NCBI GenBank assembly: GCA_900769075.1
Contig: CAAGFE010000046.1
Location: 1 to 46,987, forward strand
Direction of reading: 5' to 3'
Source: Clostridia bacterium
GTDB taxonomy: Bacteria; Bacillota; Clostridia; Christensenellales; Aristaeellaceae
Length of the DNA: 46,987 nucleotides
Positions 16,894-26,741 of this stretch are shown here, piece by piece. Positions within the stretch are counted from its first letter, which is position 1; every line of letters starts with the position of its first letter. The translations under genes and the position numbers were made by a program. The notes under the pieces were generated by a model, which had not been told where the DNA came from, made no database searches, and saw nothing but the letters and a program-made list of their open reading frames with translations.

Positions 16894-18474
16894 ATGTGTT
16901 CCATCTTTGGCGTAACATCCTTGACCGTTGACAAGACCGTTCTGGAGGCATGCTTCAACCGCACCGTCTCCCGCGGGCCTGACATGAGCAGACTGGAGGA
17001 AATCCCCTGCGGCTACCTGGGCTTCCACCGCCTGGCCATCATGGGGCTGGACGAGCGGGGCATGCAGCCCTTCCATCTGGGCGAGGACCGGGTGGTGTGC
17101 AACGGCGAGCTGTACGGTTTCCGCCCGGTGCGTGACCGGCTGATGGCCAAGTACACCTTTGACAGCCAGTCCGACTGCGAGATCCTGCTGCCCCTGTACC
17201 GGGAATACGGCCTGGACATGTTCAAGACCCTGGACGCGGAATTTGCCCTGATCCTCTACGATGCCAAGCGCAACAGCCTCATCGCTGCCCGCGACCCCAT
17301 CGGCATCCGTCCGCTGTACTACGGCGTGCTGCCCGACGGCGCCATGGCCTTCGCCAGCGAGCCGAAGAACCTGACCGGCCTGTGCGATCAGATTCTGCCC
17401 TTCCCGCCCGGGCATTATTACGCCGATGGCCAGTTCGTCCGCTACGCCGATCCGGCCCAGGTCAGCCAGTATGTGCTGGCGGACGAGGACACCGTGTGCG
17501 CGAGGCTCCACGATCTGCTGGTGGAGGGCGTGCGCAAGCGCCTGGACGCGGACGCGCCCCTGGGCTTCCTGCTCTCCGGCGGATTGGATTCCTCCCTGGT
17601 GTGCGCCATCGCCCAGCGGGAATTGAACAAGCCCATCCGCACCTTTGCCGTGGGCATGGACGTGGACGCCATCGACCTGAAATACGCCCGCATGGTGGCG
17701 GATTACATCGGCAGCGACCACACCGAGGTCATCATCACCCGGGAGGACGTGCTGAACGCCCTGCCCACCGTGGTGGAGCTGCTGGGCACCTATGACATCA
17801 CCACCATCCGCGCCAGCATCGGCATGTATCTGGTGTGCAAGTACATCCACGAGCACACCGACGTGCGCGTGCTGCTGACCGGCGAAATCTCCGACGAGCT
17901 CTTCGGCTACAAGTACACCGACTTCGCGCCGGACGCCGCCGCCTTCCAGCATGAGGCGGAAAAGCGCATCCGCGAACTGCACATGTACGACGTGCTGCGC
18001 GCCGACCGCTGCATCTCCGTCAACTCCCTGGAAGCCCGCGTCCCCTTTGGCGACCTGGCCTTCGTCCGCTACGCCATGAGCATTGATCCCATGCTGAAGA
18101 TGAACCGCCACAACATGGGCAAGTACCTGATCCGCAAGGCCTTCGCGGCGGACAAGATCCTGCCCGAGGCCATCCTGTGGCGCCAGAAGGCCGCCTTCTC
18201 CGACGCGGTGGGCCACTCCATGGTGGACGATCTGAAGGCCGCCGCCGAGGCCGCCTACACCGAGGAGGAAGCCGCCCAAAGGGCCGCGCGCTTCCCCCAT
18301 GCAAGGCCGTTCACCAAGGAGAGCCTGCTCTACCGCGAGCTCTTCGAGCAGTTCTATCCCGGTCAGAGCCAGATGGTCGTCGACTTCTGGATGCCCAACA
18401 AGACTTGGCCCGGCTGCGACGTCAACGATCCCTCCGCCCGCGTGCTGTCCAACTACGGCGCCAGCGGTCAGTGA
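16894..18474 (+). CDS. asnB: Asparagine synthetase, glutamine-hydrolysing
   Basis: A 526-residue enzyme making asparagine from aspartate, ATP and glutamine. Cys2 (MCSIFGVT) is the Ntn nucleophile exposed after Met removal. The glutaminase domain runs to about residue 190 and contains CNGELYGF. The synthetase domain has the PP-loop FLLSGGLDSSLV near 225-236. The start follows AAGGAG by 7 bases. It is divergent from glnA across a 322-bp intergenic region and ahead of the purine operon. Length is slightly below the E. coli enzyme (554). Confidence 0.94.
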   Translation: MCSIFGVTSLTVDKTVLEACFNRTVSRGPDMSRLEEIPCGYLGFHRLAIMGLDERGMQPFHLGEDRVVCNGELYGFRPVRDRLMAKYTFDSQSDCEILLPLYREYGLDMFKTLDAEFALILYDAKRNSLIAARDPIGIRPLYYGVLPDGAMAFASEPKNLTGLCDQILPFPPGHYYADGQFVRYADPAQVSQYVLADEDTVCARLHDLLVEGVRKRLDADAPLGFLLSGGLDSSLVCAIAQRELNKPIRTFAVGMDVDAIDLKYARMVADYIGSDHTEVIITREDVLNALPTVVELLGTYDITTIRASIGMYLVCKYIHEHTDVRVLLTGEISDELFGYKYTDFAPDAAAFQHEAEKRIRELHMYDVLRADRCISVNSLEARVPFGDLAFVRYAMSIDPMLKMNRHNMGKYLIRKAFAADKILPEAILWRQKAAFSDAVGHSMVDDLKAAAEAAYTEEEAAQRAARFPHARPFTKESLLYRELFEQFYPGQSQMVVDFWMPNKTWPGCDVNDPSARVLSNYGASGQ

Positions 18475-18542
18475 TTTTCCCGAACGGGCGCCTATTTTCC
18501 CAGGGTTTTCCTTCATTTTCATTCTGAAATCCGAATATTCTC

Positions 18543-18571
18543 TTGACATCAACAACAATCGGTCGTATAAT
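18543..18571 (+). promoter_or_regulatory. Consensus promoter of the purine/carbamoyl phosphate operon
   Basis: A perfect TTGACA (18543-18548), 17-base spacer, and perfect TATAAT (18566-18571). A 9-bp inverted repeat, TCAACAACA (18549-18557) and TGTTGTTGA (18577-18585), flanks the -10 symmetrically and is a candidate operator. It does not resemble the PurR PurBox. Confidence 0.85.
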
Positions 18572-18590
18572 CGGTATGTTGTTGACAATG

Positions 18591-18618
18591 GGGTCACGGC
18601 GAAAGCTGTGACCCTTTT
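18591..18618 (+). terminator. Leader terminator (attenuator) before purF
   Basis: GGGTCACGGC-GAAA-GCTGTGACCC forms a 10-bp stem closed by a GNRA tetraloop and followed by TTTT. It lies only about 13 bases after the predicted transcription start and before the purF ribosome site, so it would terminate most transcripts unless relieved. The leader is too short for a known purine riboswitch. Confidence 0.8.
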
Positions 18619-18661
18619 ACCCTTTTGGCGTCCAAATACCTGCATTTTAGGAGGTTTTTGA

Positions 18662-20098
18662 ATGTTCGCAACGCTCCATGAGGAATGCGGCGTTTTCGGG
18701 GTATGGTCACCGACCCGGTCAGATGTGGCGGATATGGCCTACTACGGGCTGTACGCGCTGCAGCATCGGGGGCAGGAAAGCTGCGGCATCGCGCTGAGCG
18801 ACGACGGCGTGTTCCGCCAGCACCGGGCGGACGGCCTGGTCGGCGACGTATTCACCCGCTCCGTGCTGGACGAAATGGGCCAGGGCCACATCGCCGTGGG
18901 CCACGTTCGGTATTCCACCACCGGCGGCAAAAACCCGAACAACATCCAGCCTGTGGTGGTTTGCCATGTCAAGGGCAATATGGCGCTGTGCCATAACGGC
19001 AATCTGGTCAATGCCAACTCCCTGCGCCGGGCGCATGAGCTGCACGGCGGCATCTTCCACGGCACGACGGATACCGAGTCCATCGCCTATACCATCGTGT
19101 CCGAGCGGCTGACCGCGTCCTCCACCGAGGAGGCCGTGGCCCAGGCCATGCCGCGCATTCAGGGCGCATACGCCTGCGTGCTGATGACAGCCACCAAGCT
19201 CATCGCCTTCCGGGATAAAAACGGGTTCCGCCCGCTATGCTATGGGCAAACGGAAACGGGCGCCTATGTGGTGGCGTCGGAATCCTGCGCGCTGTCCGCG
19301 GTGGGCGCCCGGTTCATCCGGGATGTGGCCCCCGGCGAGGTGCTCATCATCGGCGCGGACGGGGTTCGCTCCGATCGCCGCCACTGCGGCGAGCCCACCT
19401 CCATGTGCCTGTTTGAGTATATCTATTTCGCGCGTCCCGATTCGGTCATCGAGGGCGCGTCTGTCTATGCCGCGCGGCTGCGGGCGGGGATGTACCTGGC
19501 CCAGGCCAGCCCGGCGGAGGCGGATGTAGTCGTCGGCGTGCCAGACTCCGGCCTGGACGCGGCCATCGGCTTCGCCCGGGAGAGCGGCATCCCCTACGGC
19601 GTGGGCTTCGTCAAGAACCGCTACGTCGGGCGGAGCTTCATCGCCCCCAGCCAGCACATGCGGGAGAATGCCGTGCGCATCAAGCTGAGCGTCATCGGGG
19701 ATACGGTGCGCGGCAAGCGCGTGGTACTGATCGACGATTCCATCGTCCGCGGCACCACCAGCGCCCGCATCGTGGGGCTGCTGCGCGAGGCCGGCGCGAA
19801 AGAGGTGCACATGCGCATCTCCTCGCCCCCCTTCCGCCATCCCTGCTACTTCGGCACCGATGTGGACAGCCAGGAAAACCTCATCGCCTGCCGTCTGCCG
19901 GACGAGGCCGCCATTGCCCGGGCCATCGGCGCGGATTCCCTGGCGTACCTGAGCGTCCGGGACGCCCATCGCCTGGCCGGGGACGAAGGCGGCTGTTACT
20001 GCGACGGCTGCTTCACCGGGCAGTATCCCATCCCCATCCCCGAGGAACAGGGGAAAAACAAATTTGAGCAGCCATTGACAAGGAGGTCAGTGAAGTGA
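18662..20098 (+). CDS. purF: Amidophosphoribosyltransferase
   Basis: A 478-residue enzyme that starts purine synthesis by making phosphoribosylamine from PRPP and glutamine. A short propeptide precedes the catalytic Cys of EECGVFGV. The Ntn glutaminase domain is followed by the phosphoribosyltransferase PRPP loop VVLIDDSIVRGTTSA. C-terminal cysteines in GCYCDGCF, with earlier ones in CLFEYIYF and HPCYFG, match the oxygen-sensitive 4Fe-4S type seen in Bacillus PurF. The start follows AGGAGG by 7 bases. It is the first gene of a seven-gene operon. Confidence 0.96.
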   Translation: MFATLHEECGVFGVWSPTRSDVADMAYYGLYALQHRGQESCGIALSDDGVFRQHRADGLVGDVFTRSVLDEMGQGHIAVGHVRYSTTGGKNPNNIQPVVVCHVKGNMALCHNGNLVNANSLRRAHELHGGIFHGTTDTESIAYTIVSERLTASSTEEAVAQAMPRIQGAYACVLMTATKLIAFRDKNGFRPLCYGQTETGAYVVASESCALSAVGARFIRDVAPGEVLIIGADGVRSDRRHCGEPTSMCLFEYIYFARPDSVIEGASVYAARLRAGMYLAQASPAEADVVVGVPDSGLDAAIGFARESGIPYGVGFVKNRYVGRSFIAPSQHMRENAVRIKLSVIGDTVRGKRVVLIDDSIVRGTTSARIVGLLREAGAKEVHMRISSPPFRHPCYFGTDVDSQENLIACRLPDEAAIARAIGADSLAYLSVRDAHRLAGDEGGCYCDGCFTGQYPIPIPEEQGKNKFEQPLTRRSVK

Positions 20099-21627
20099 AC
20101 CAGCGCGGGATTCTCATCATCGACTTTGGCGGGCAGTATACCCAGCTGATTGCGCGCCGCGTGCGCGAATGCGGCGTGTATTCCGAAATTCTGCCCTATA
20201 CCGCAGGCCTGGAGGAGATCCGTTCGGCTGATCCGCTGGGCGTGATCCTCTCCGGCGGGCCTGCGTCCGTCCTGGACGCGGACGCCCCCACCATCGACCC
20301 GGCGGTGTTCTCCCTGGGCGTGCCGGTGCTGGGCATCTGCTACGGCATGCAGCTGATGGCCCATCTGCTGGGCGGCGATATCCGCCGGGGCGACACCCGG
20401 GAATACGGGCGCACCACCGTGCAGGTGGACGACGCCTCCGGTCTGCTGGCAGGCATCACCGGCGAAATCACCTGCTGGATGAGCCACACCTGGCAGGTGG
20501 TCAAGGTGCCCGAGGGCTTCCATGTGACGGCCCACACCGCCTCCTGCCCCACGGCAGCCATGGCCAACGAGAGCCGCCGCCTCTACGGCGTGCAGTTCCA
20601 CCCGGAGGTCACCCACACCAACCGCGGCACGGAGATGCTGCGTTCCTTCCTGCTGGATATCTGCCGCGCCCCTGTTGACTGGTCGATGGAGGCCTATGTG
20701 CAGCAGACCGTTCGCGCCATCCGGGAGCAGGTGGGCGAGGGCACGGTGCTGCTGGGGCTTTCTGGCGGCGTGGACAGCGCGGTGGCGGCTGCCCTGCTTC
20801 AGCGTGCCATCGGCAAGCGCCTGACCTGCGTGTACATCGACCACGGCTTCATGCGCGCGGGCGAGAGCGACCAGGTGGAAGAAGTCTTTACCCGGGATTT
20901 CCCGGTGAACATGGTGCGGGTGGACGCCTCCGAACGGTTCTTCATCGCCCTCCAGGGCGTGACCGAGCCGGAGGAGAAGCGCCACATCATCGGCCGCGAA
21001 TTTGTGGAGGCCTTCAAGGAGGCCTCCTCGAAGCTGGGCAGGCTGGATCACTTCGCCCAGGGCACCATCTACCCGGACGTGATCGAAAGCGGCAGCGTCA
21101 AGGGCAGCGCGGTCATCAAGAGCCATCACAACGTGGGCGGGCTGCCCGCCGAGCTGGGCTTCACCAGCCTGGTGGAGCCGCTGCGCATGCTCTTCAAGGA
21201 CGAGGTGCGCCGTCTGGGCCTGACCCTCGGATTGCCCGAAACCCTGGTCAACCGCCAGCCCTTCCCCGGCCCCGGCCTGGCCATCCGCGTCATCGGCGAG
21301 GTCACGCCGGAAAAGGTGCGCATCGTGCGGGAGAGCGACAAAATCCTCCGCGAGGAAATCGCCGCCGCCGGGGTGAAGGCCTCCCAGTATTTCACGGTGC
21401 TCACCAACGCCAAATCCGTGGGCGTGATGGGCGACGAGCGCACCTATGCCTACGCCGTGGCCATCCGCGCCGTGTCCACCGATGACTTCATGACCGCCGA
21501 CGTGGTGCGCATGCCCTGGGAGCTGCTCGACCGCATCACCGCGCGCATCATCGGCGAGGTGAACGGCTGCAACCGCGTCCTCTACGACGTGACCACCAAG
21601 CCCCCGGCCTCCATCGAATGGGAATAA
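20095..21627 (+). CDS. guaA: GMP synthase, glutamine-hydrolysing
   Basis: A 510-residue enzyme that aminates XMP to GMP. The N-terminal class I amidotransferase has its nucleophile in GICYGMQLM and the His-Glu pair in GVQFHPEVTH. The ATP pyrophosphatase domain has the PP-loop LSGGVDSAVA, and a dimerisation domain ends in KPPASIEWE. It starts at GTG, 8 bases after AAGGAGG, overlapping the purF stop by 4 bases (GTGA), which suggests translational coupling. Confidence 0.97.
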   Translation: MNQRGILIIDFGGQYTQLIARRVRECGVYSEILPYTAGLEEIRSADPLGVILSGGPASVLDADAPTIDPAVFSLGVPVLGICYGMQLMAHLLGGDIRRGDTREYGRTTVQVDDASGLLAGITGEITCWMSHTWQVVKVPEGFHVTAHTASCPTAAMANESRRLYGVQFHPEVTHTNRGTEMLRSFLLDICRAPVDWSMEAYVQQTVRAIREQVGEGTVLLGLSGGVDSAVAAALLQRAIGKRLTCVYIDHGFMRAGESDQVEEVFTRDFPVNMVRVDASERFFIALQGVTEPEEKRHIIGREFVEAFKEASSKLGRLDHFAQGTIYPDVIESGSVKGSAVIKSHHNVGGLPAELGFTSLVEPLRMLFKDEVRRLGLTLGLPETLVNRQPFPGPGLAIRVIGEVTPEKVRIVRESDKILREEIAAAGVKASQYFTVLTNAKSVGVMGDERTYAYAVAIRAVSTDDFMTADVVRMPWELLDRITARIIGEVNGCNRVLYDVTTKPPASIEWE

Positions 21628-21687
21628 GCACCGCGTCCCACCAGACACACATTGATCCACAGATCGAATAAGCGGAGGAATGATAAC

Positions 21688-22401
21688 ATGGAAAAGCTCA
21701 ATCAGCTGTACGAAGGCAAGGCCAAACGCGTGTACGCCACCGAGGATCCCGAGCTGCTCATCGTGTCCTACAAGGACGACGCAACCGCTTTCAACGGCCT
21801 GAAGAAGGGCACCATCGCCGGCAAGGGCGTGATCAACAACCAGATGAGCAACCGCCTGATGGCCCGCCTGGCCGACGCGGGCGTGCCCACCCACTTCGTG
21901 CAGGAGCTCAATGACCGCGAAACCCTGGTGCGTAAGGTGGAGATCGTTCCCCTGGAGGTCATCGTGCGCAACATCGCGGCGGGCTCCTTCTCCAAGCGCT
22001 ACGGCGTGCCCGAGGGCGTTGTGTTCGCCCGGCCCACAGTGGAATTCTCCTACAAGAACGATGACCTGGGCGATCCGTTGCTGAATACCGACCACGCGCT
22101 GGCCATCGGCCTGGCGACGGAGGAGGAAATCGCCGCCATCCGCAAGTATGCCCTGGCTGTGAACGACTTCCTTCGGGCCTTCTGGGCGGAGGCCGGCGTC
22201 ACCCTGGTGGACTTCAAGCTCGAGTTTGGCCGCACCGGCGACGGCACCATCATCCTGGCGGATGAAATCAGCCCCGACACCTGCCGCCTGTGGGACAGCA
22301 AGACCCAGGAGAAGCTGGACAAGGACCGCTTCCGCCGGGATATGGGCGGCGTGGAAGAGGCCTATCAGGAGATCATGCGCCGGCTGAATGCGCACAAGTA
22401 A
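21688..22401 (+). CDS. purC: SAICAR synthetase
   Basis: A 237-residue ligase that joins aspartate to CAIR in purine synthesis. The N-terminal QLYEGKAKRVY and the later LVDFKLEFGR and LADEISPDTCRLWD are family signatures. The start at the ATG after GGAGG (9 bases) removes 12 upstream residues of the longest frame. The 60-bp gap from guaA shows no terminator. Confidence 0.97.
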   Translation: MEKLNQLYEGKAKRVYATEDPELLIVSYKDDATAFNGLKKGTIAGKGVINNQMSNRLMARLADAGVPTHFVQELNDRETLVRKVEIVPLEVIVRNIAAGSFSKRYGVPEGVVFARPTVEFSYKNDDLGDPLLNTDHALAIGLATEEEIAAIRKYALAVNDFLRAFWAEAGVTLVDFKLEFGRTGDGTIILADEISPDTCRLWDSKTQEKLDKDRFRRDMGGVEEAYQEIMRRLNAHK

Positions 22402-22443
22402 TCCCTGCGGGCATCCCCAAACCGAAAAAACGGAGGCGCTTCG

Positions 22444-23556
22444 ATGAAGCAGTTTGACAGGCAGCTGATCCTGGAGGACGGCAGCGTCTATCCCGGATAT
22501 GGCTTTGGCGCGCCCGTACAGCGGGTATGCGAGGTGGTATTCAACACCTCCATGACCGGATATCAGGAGCTGGTCAGCGACCCCAGCTACACCGATCAGT
22601 TCGTGGTGATGACCTACCCGCTCATCGGCAATTACGGCATCACCGACGAGGACTTTGAAAGCCGCGGCCCGGCGCTGGGCGGCATGATCGTGCGCGACTA
22701 TAACGACATGCCCTCCAACTTCCGCGCCACCCGCACCCTCCATGAGCTGCTGGAGGAAAACGCCATCCCCGGCATTTCCGGCGTGGACACCCGCATGCTG
22801 ACCCGTTCCATCCGGGATTTCGGCAGCCGCCGGGCCATCCTCACCGGCATCGACACCCCCGTGGAGGAGGCGCTGCGCATCATCGCGGAAACGCCCGTCC
22901 CCCATGACGCGGTCTCCCGCGTCAGCTGCCGCAAGCGCTGGTACAGCCGCACCGCCAATCCGCGCTACAACGTGGTGGCGGTGGACTGCGGGATGAAGCT
23001 GAACATCGTCCGGAGCCTGAACGCCCGCGCCTGCAACGTGACCATTGTTCCCCACACCGTCACGGCGGAGGAGATCGCCTTCATGAACCCGGACGGCGTG
23101 TTCCTTTCCAACGGCCCCGGCGACCCCGAGGACGTGCAGGAGGTGGTCGCCCTGGTGCGCGCCCTGCGGGGAAAATTCCCCATGTTCGGCATCTGCCTGG
23201 GGCATCAGATGATCGCCCTGGCCTATGGGGCCAGGACCTACAAGCTGAAGTTCGGCCACCGCGGCGGCAACCATCCGGTGAAGGATCTTGCCACCGGGAA
23301 GATCGAAATGACCAGCCAGAACCACTCCTACGCCGTGGATACGGACAGCCTGCGCGATACCGGATTGCAGGTGACCCATGTGAATCTGCTGGACGGCACG
23401 GTGGAGGGCCTGGCCTGCCCGGAGGAGAAGGTGTTCAGCGTGCAGTATCACCCCGAAAGCGCGCCCGGCCCCCAGGACAGCACCCATCTCTTTGACCGAT
23501 TCATTGCCATGATGGAGGAGGCGAAGCAGCATGCCGAAACGCACGGACATTCATAA
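22444..23556 (+). CDS. carA: Carbamoyl phosphate synthetase small subunit
   Basis: A 370-residue subunit that hydrolyses glutamine and channels ammonia to CarB. The CPSase small-chain N-terminal domain (LILEDGSVYPGYGFG) is followed by the class I amidotransferase, with nucleophile Cys in FGICLGHQMIAL and the His-Glu pair in VQYHPESAPGP. It is about the expected length. The ATG follows GGAGG by 7 bases. It overlaps carB by 26 bases. Confidence 0.97.
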   Translation: MKQFDRQLILEDGSVYPGYGFGAPVQRVCEVVFNTSMTGYQELVSDPSYTDQFVVMTYPLIGNYGITDEDFESRGPALGGMIVRDYNDMPSNFRATRTLHELLEENAIPGISGVDTRMLTRSIRDFGSRRAILTGIDTPVEEALRIIAETPVPHDAVSRVSCRKRWYSRTANPRYNVVAVDCGMKLNIVRSLNARACNVTIVPHTVTAEEIAFMNPDGVFLSNGPGDPEDVQEVVALVRALRGKFPMFGICLGHQMIALAYGARTYKLKFGHRGGNHPVKDLATGKIEMTSQNHSYAVDTDSLRDTGLQVTHVNLLDGTVEGLACPEEKVFSVQYHPESAPGPQDSTHLFDRFIAMMEEAKQHAETHGHS

Positions 23557-26500
23557 AGTGATGGTCATCGGCTCCGGCCCCATCGTGATCGGGCAGGCGG
23601 CGGAGTTCGACTACGCCGGCACCCAGGCCTGCCTGGCGCTGCGCGAGGAGGGCTACGAGGTCATCCTCGTCAACTCCAACCCCGCCACCATCATGACCGA
23701 TACCTCCGTGGCGGACAAGGTGTACATGGAGCCGCTGACGCTGGAATATGTGGCCCGCATCTGCCGCTATGAGCGCCCGGACGCCATCGTCCCCGGCATC
23801 GGCGGACAGACCGGCCTCAACCTCGCCATGCAGCTGGCCAAGAAGGGCGTGCTCCGGGAGTGCGAGATCGAGCTGCTGGGCACCGACGCGGAGAGCATCG
23901 ACACCGCCGAGGACCGGGAGAAGTTCAAGGAGCTGTGCCAGCGCATCGGCGAGCCGGTGGCCCCCTCCCGCATCACCTATTCCATCGACGAGGCCGTGAC
24001 CGTCGCCGCGGAAATCGGCTATCCGGTGATCCTGCGCCCCGCCTTCACCCTGGGCGGCACCGGCGGCGGCTTCGCCAGCGATGAAGCCGAGCTGCGCGCG
24101 ATGATGAAAAACGCCCTGGCCCTCTCCCCGGTGCATCAGGTGCTGGTGGAAAAGAGCATCAAGGGCTACAAGGAAATTGAGTTTGAGGTGATGCGGGACG
24201 CCAACGACACCGCCATCACCGTCTGCTCGATGGAAAACCTGGACCCGGTGGGCATCCACACGGGGGACTCCATCGTCGTGGCCCCCTGCCAGACCCTCAC
24301 CAACAAGGAATACCACATGCTGCGGGACAGCGCGCTGAAGATCATCCGCGCCCTGGGCGTGAAGGGCGGCTGCAACGTGCAGTTTGCCCTCGACCCCCAG
24401 TCCTTCCGCTACTATGTGATCGAGGTGAACCCCCGCGTCAGCCGCTCCTCCGCCCTGGCAAGCAAGGCCAGCGGCTATCCCATCGCCCGCGTGTCCGCCA
24501 AGATCGCCGTGGGCATGAACCTGGACCAGATCATGCTGGCCAACACCCCGGCCTGCTTCGAGCCCTCCCTCGATTATGTGGTCACCAAGCTCCCCCGCTT
24601 CCCCTTCGACAAGTTCACCCTGGCCTCCAACCGGCTTTCCACCCAGATGAAGGCCACGGGCGAGGTGATGAGCGTGGGCCGCACGATGGAGGAGAGCCTG
24701 CTCAAGGCCATCCGCTCCCTGGAGGGCGGCTACTGCCATCTCCACAGCCCCAAGTTCGACTCGGAGAACATGACCACCGGGCAGCTGATGGACTACATCC
24801 GCGAGGGCACCGACGACCGCATCTACGCCATCGCCCAGCTGATGTGGCAGGGCGTGGACCACAGCCGCATCTGCAACATCACCCAGATCGACATGTTCTT
24901 CCTGGACAAGATCAAGAACATCGTCGATTTTGAGCGGGAGGTCGAGGCGGCACCCCGGGACATCGACAGCCTGCGTCAGGCCAAGCGCATGGGCTTCTCC
25001 GACAAGTACATCGCTTCCCTCTGGCACTGCACGGAGGACGAGGTGTACCTGCTGCGCAGGGAAAACGCCATCCGCCCGGTGTACAAGATGATCGACACCT
25101 GCGCGGGCGAGTTCGACAGCTATGTGCCCTATTTCTATTCCACCTACGAAACGGAGAACGAGTCCGTCGTGTCGGATCGACCGAAGGTGATCGTCCTGGG
25201 CTCGGGGCCGATCCGCATCGGGCAGGGCGTGGAGTTCGACTACTCCACCGTGCATGCCGTGCGGGCCATCCGCGAGGCAGGGTATGAAGCCATCGTCATC
25301 AACAACAACCCGGAGACCGTCTCCACCGACTACACCACCGCCGACAAGCTCTACTTTGAGCCCCTCACCCTGGAGGATGTGACCAACATCGTCGAGATGG
25401 AGCAGCCCCTGGGCGTGATCGCCACCCTGGGCGGCCAGACCGCCGTGAACCTGGCCGCCGGGCTGACCAAGCGCGGCGTGAAGCTCATCGGCACCGACTG
25501 CGAGGCCATCGACCGCGCCGAGGACCGCAACGCCTTTGAGCAGGTGCTGCTGCGGCTGAACATCCCCCATCCGGCAGGGCAGGCGGTGACCAACGTGGAG
25601 GACGGCGCAGCCGTGGCGGCCCGCCTGGGCTACCCGGTGCTGGTGCGCCCCAGCTTCGTGCTGGGCGGACGGGCGATGGAGATCGTCGCCAACGAGGCCA
25701 TGCTGCGCCACTACCTGAAAACCGCGGTCGAGGTGGACGTGGACAAGCCCGTGCTGGTGGACAAGTATTACACCGGCAAGGAGGTGGAGGTGGACGCCAT
25801 CTGCGACGGCAAAGAGGTGTTCATCCCCGGCATCATGGAGCTGGTGGAACGCACCGGCGTCCATTCCGGCGACTCCACCAGCATCTATCCGCCCATCTCC
25901 ATCACAGAAAAGGTGCGCGACACCATCGCTGATTACACCACCCGCCTCGGCCTGGGCGTGGGCATCGTGGGTCTGTTCAACATCCAGTTCATCGTGGACA
26001 GGGAGGACAACGTGTTCATCATCGAGGTGAACCCGCGGGCCAGCCGCAGCGTGCCGTTCCTGTCCAAGTCCACCGGCTTTCCGCTGGTGTCCATCGCCAC
26101 CAGGGTCATGCTGGGCCATTCCCTGCGGGAGCAGGGCATCACCGAGATGCGCCCGGCTGACCGCAAGCGCTTCTACGTCAAAGCGCCGGCCTTCTCCTTC
26201 GCCAAGCTGGACGGCATGGACGCCTACCTTTCCCCGGAGATGAAGTCCACGGGCGAGGCCATCGGCTACGACGACAGCCTCCACCGCGCGCTGTACAAGG
26301 CCCTCCAGGCCTCCGGCGTGAAGATGAAGCAGTACGGCACGGTCATCGTCACCCTCGCGGACGAGGACAAGGCCGAGGCGCTCCCCCTGGTGCGCCGCTT
26401 CTACGAGCTGGGCTTCAACATCGAGGCCACCATCGGCACGGCAAATTTCCTCAAGCAGAACGGCATCCGCACGCGCATCCGCGGCAAGCTCTCCGAGGGC

Positions 26501-26716
26501 AGCGACGAGATCCTCCATTCCATCCGCGCGGGCTATGTCAGCTACATCATCAACACCCGCGCCATCCTCTCCGGCGTGCACTATGAGGACGGGGTTGCCA
26601 TCCGCCGCTGCGCGGTGGAAAACGGCGTGACCATCTTCACCTCGCTGGATACGGTGCGCATCCTCCTGGACGTGCTGGAGGACGTTGTTCCCAGCATCTC
26701 GACCATCAATGCTTGA
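23531..26716 (+). CDS. carB: Carbamoyl phosphate synthetase large subunit
   Basis: A 1061-residue enzyme combining bicarbonate, ammonia and two ATP into carbamoyl phosphate for pyrimidines and arginine. Two homologous ATP-grasp halves are visible, the first opening VMVIGSGPIVIGQAAEFDY and the second VIVLGSGPIRIGQGVEFDY near residue 555. A C-terminal MGS-type regulatory domain starts near 935. Finding carAB inside a purine operon links pyrimidine, arginine and purine supply to one promoter. There is a 25-base gap to purA. Confidence 0.97.
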   Translation: MPKRTDIHKVMVIGSGPIVIGQAAEFDYAGTQACLALREEGYEVILVNSNPATIMTDTSVADKVYMEPLTLEYVARICRYERPDAIVPGIGGQTGLNLAMQLAKKGVLRECEIELLGTDAESIDTAEDREKFKELCQRIGEPVAPSRITYSIDEAVTVAAEIGYPVILRPAFTLGGTGGGFASDEAELRAMMKNALALSPVHQVLVEKSIKGYKEIEFEVMRDANDTAITVCSMENLDPVGIHTGDSIVVAPCQTLTNKEYHMLRDSALKIIRALGVKGGCNVQFALDPQSFRYYVIEVNPRVSRSSALASKASGYPIARVSAKIAVGMNLDQIMLANTPACFEPSLDYVVTKLPRFPFDKFTLASNRLSTQMKATGEVMSVGRTMEESLLKAIRSLEGGYCHLHSPKFDSENMTTGQLMDYIREGTDDRIYAIAQLMWQGVDHSRICNITQIDMFFLDKIKNIVDFEREVEAAPRDIDSLRQAKRMGFSDKYIASLWHCTEDEVYLLRRENAIRPVYKMIDTCAGEFDSYVPYFYSTYETENESVVSDRPKVIVLGSGPIRIGQGVEFDYSTVHAVRAIREAGYEAIVINNNPETVSTDYTTADKLYFEPLTLEDVTNIVEMEQPLGVIATLGGQTAVNLAAGLTKRGVKLIGTDCEAIDRAEDRNAFEQVLLRLNIPHPAGQAVTNVEDGAAVAARLGYPVLVRPSFVLGGRAMEIVANEAMLRHYLKTAVEVDVDKPVLVDKYYTGKEVEVDAICDGKEVFIPGIMELVERTGVHSGDSTSIYPPISITEKVRDTIADYTTRLGLGVGIVGLFNIQFIVDREDNVFIIEVNPRASRSVPFLSKSTGFPLVSIATRVMLGHSLREQGITEMRPADRKRFYVKAPAFSFAKLDGMDAYLSPEMKSTGEAIGYDDSLHRALYKALQASGVKMKQYGTVIVTLADEDKAEALPLVRRFYELGFNIEATIGTANFLKQNGIRTRIRGKLSEGSDEILHSIRAGYVSYIINTRAILSGVHYEDGVAIRRCAVENGVTIFTSLDTVRILLDVLEDVVPSISTINA

Positions 26717-26741
26717 ATCAATGCGTAAAGGGGCGTATGAT

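Noticed and set aside
18572..18661. Purine riboswitch before purF
   Set aside because: The conserved junction and loop sequences are absent and only about 13 bases precede the terminator.
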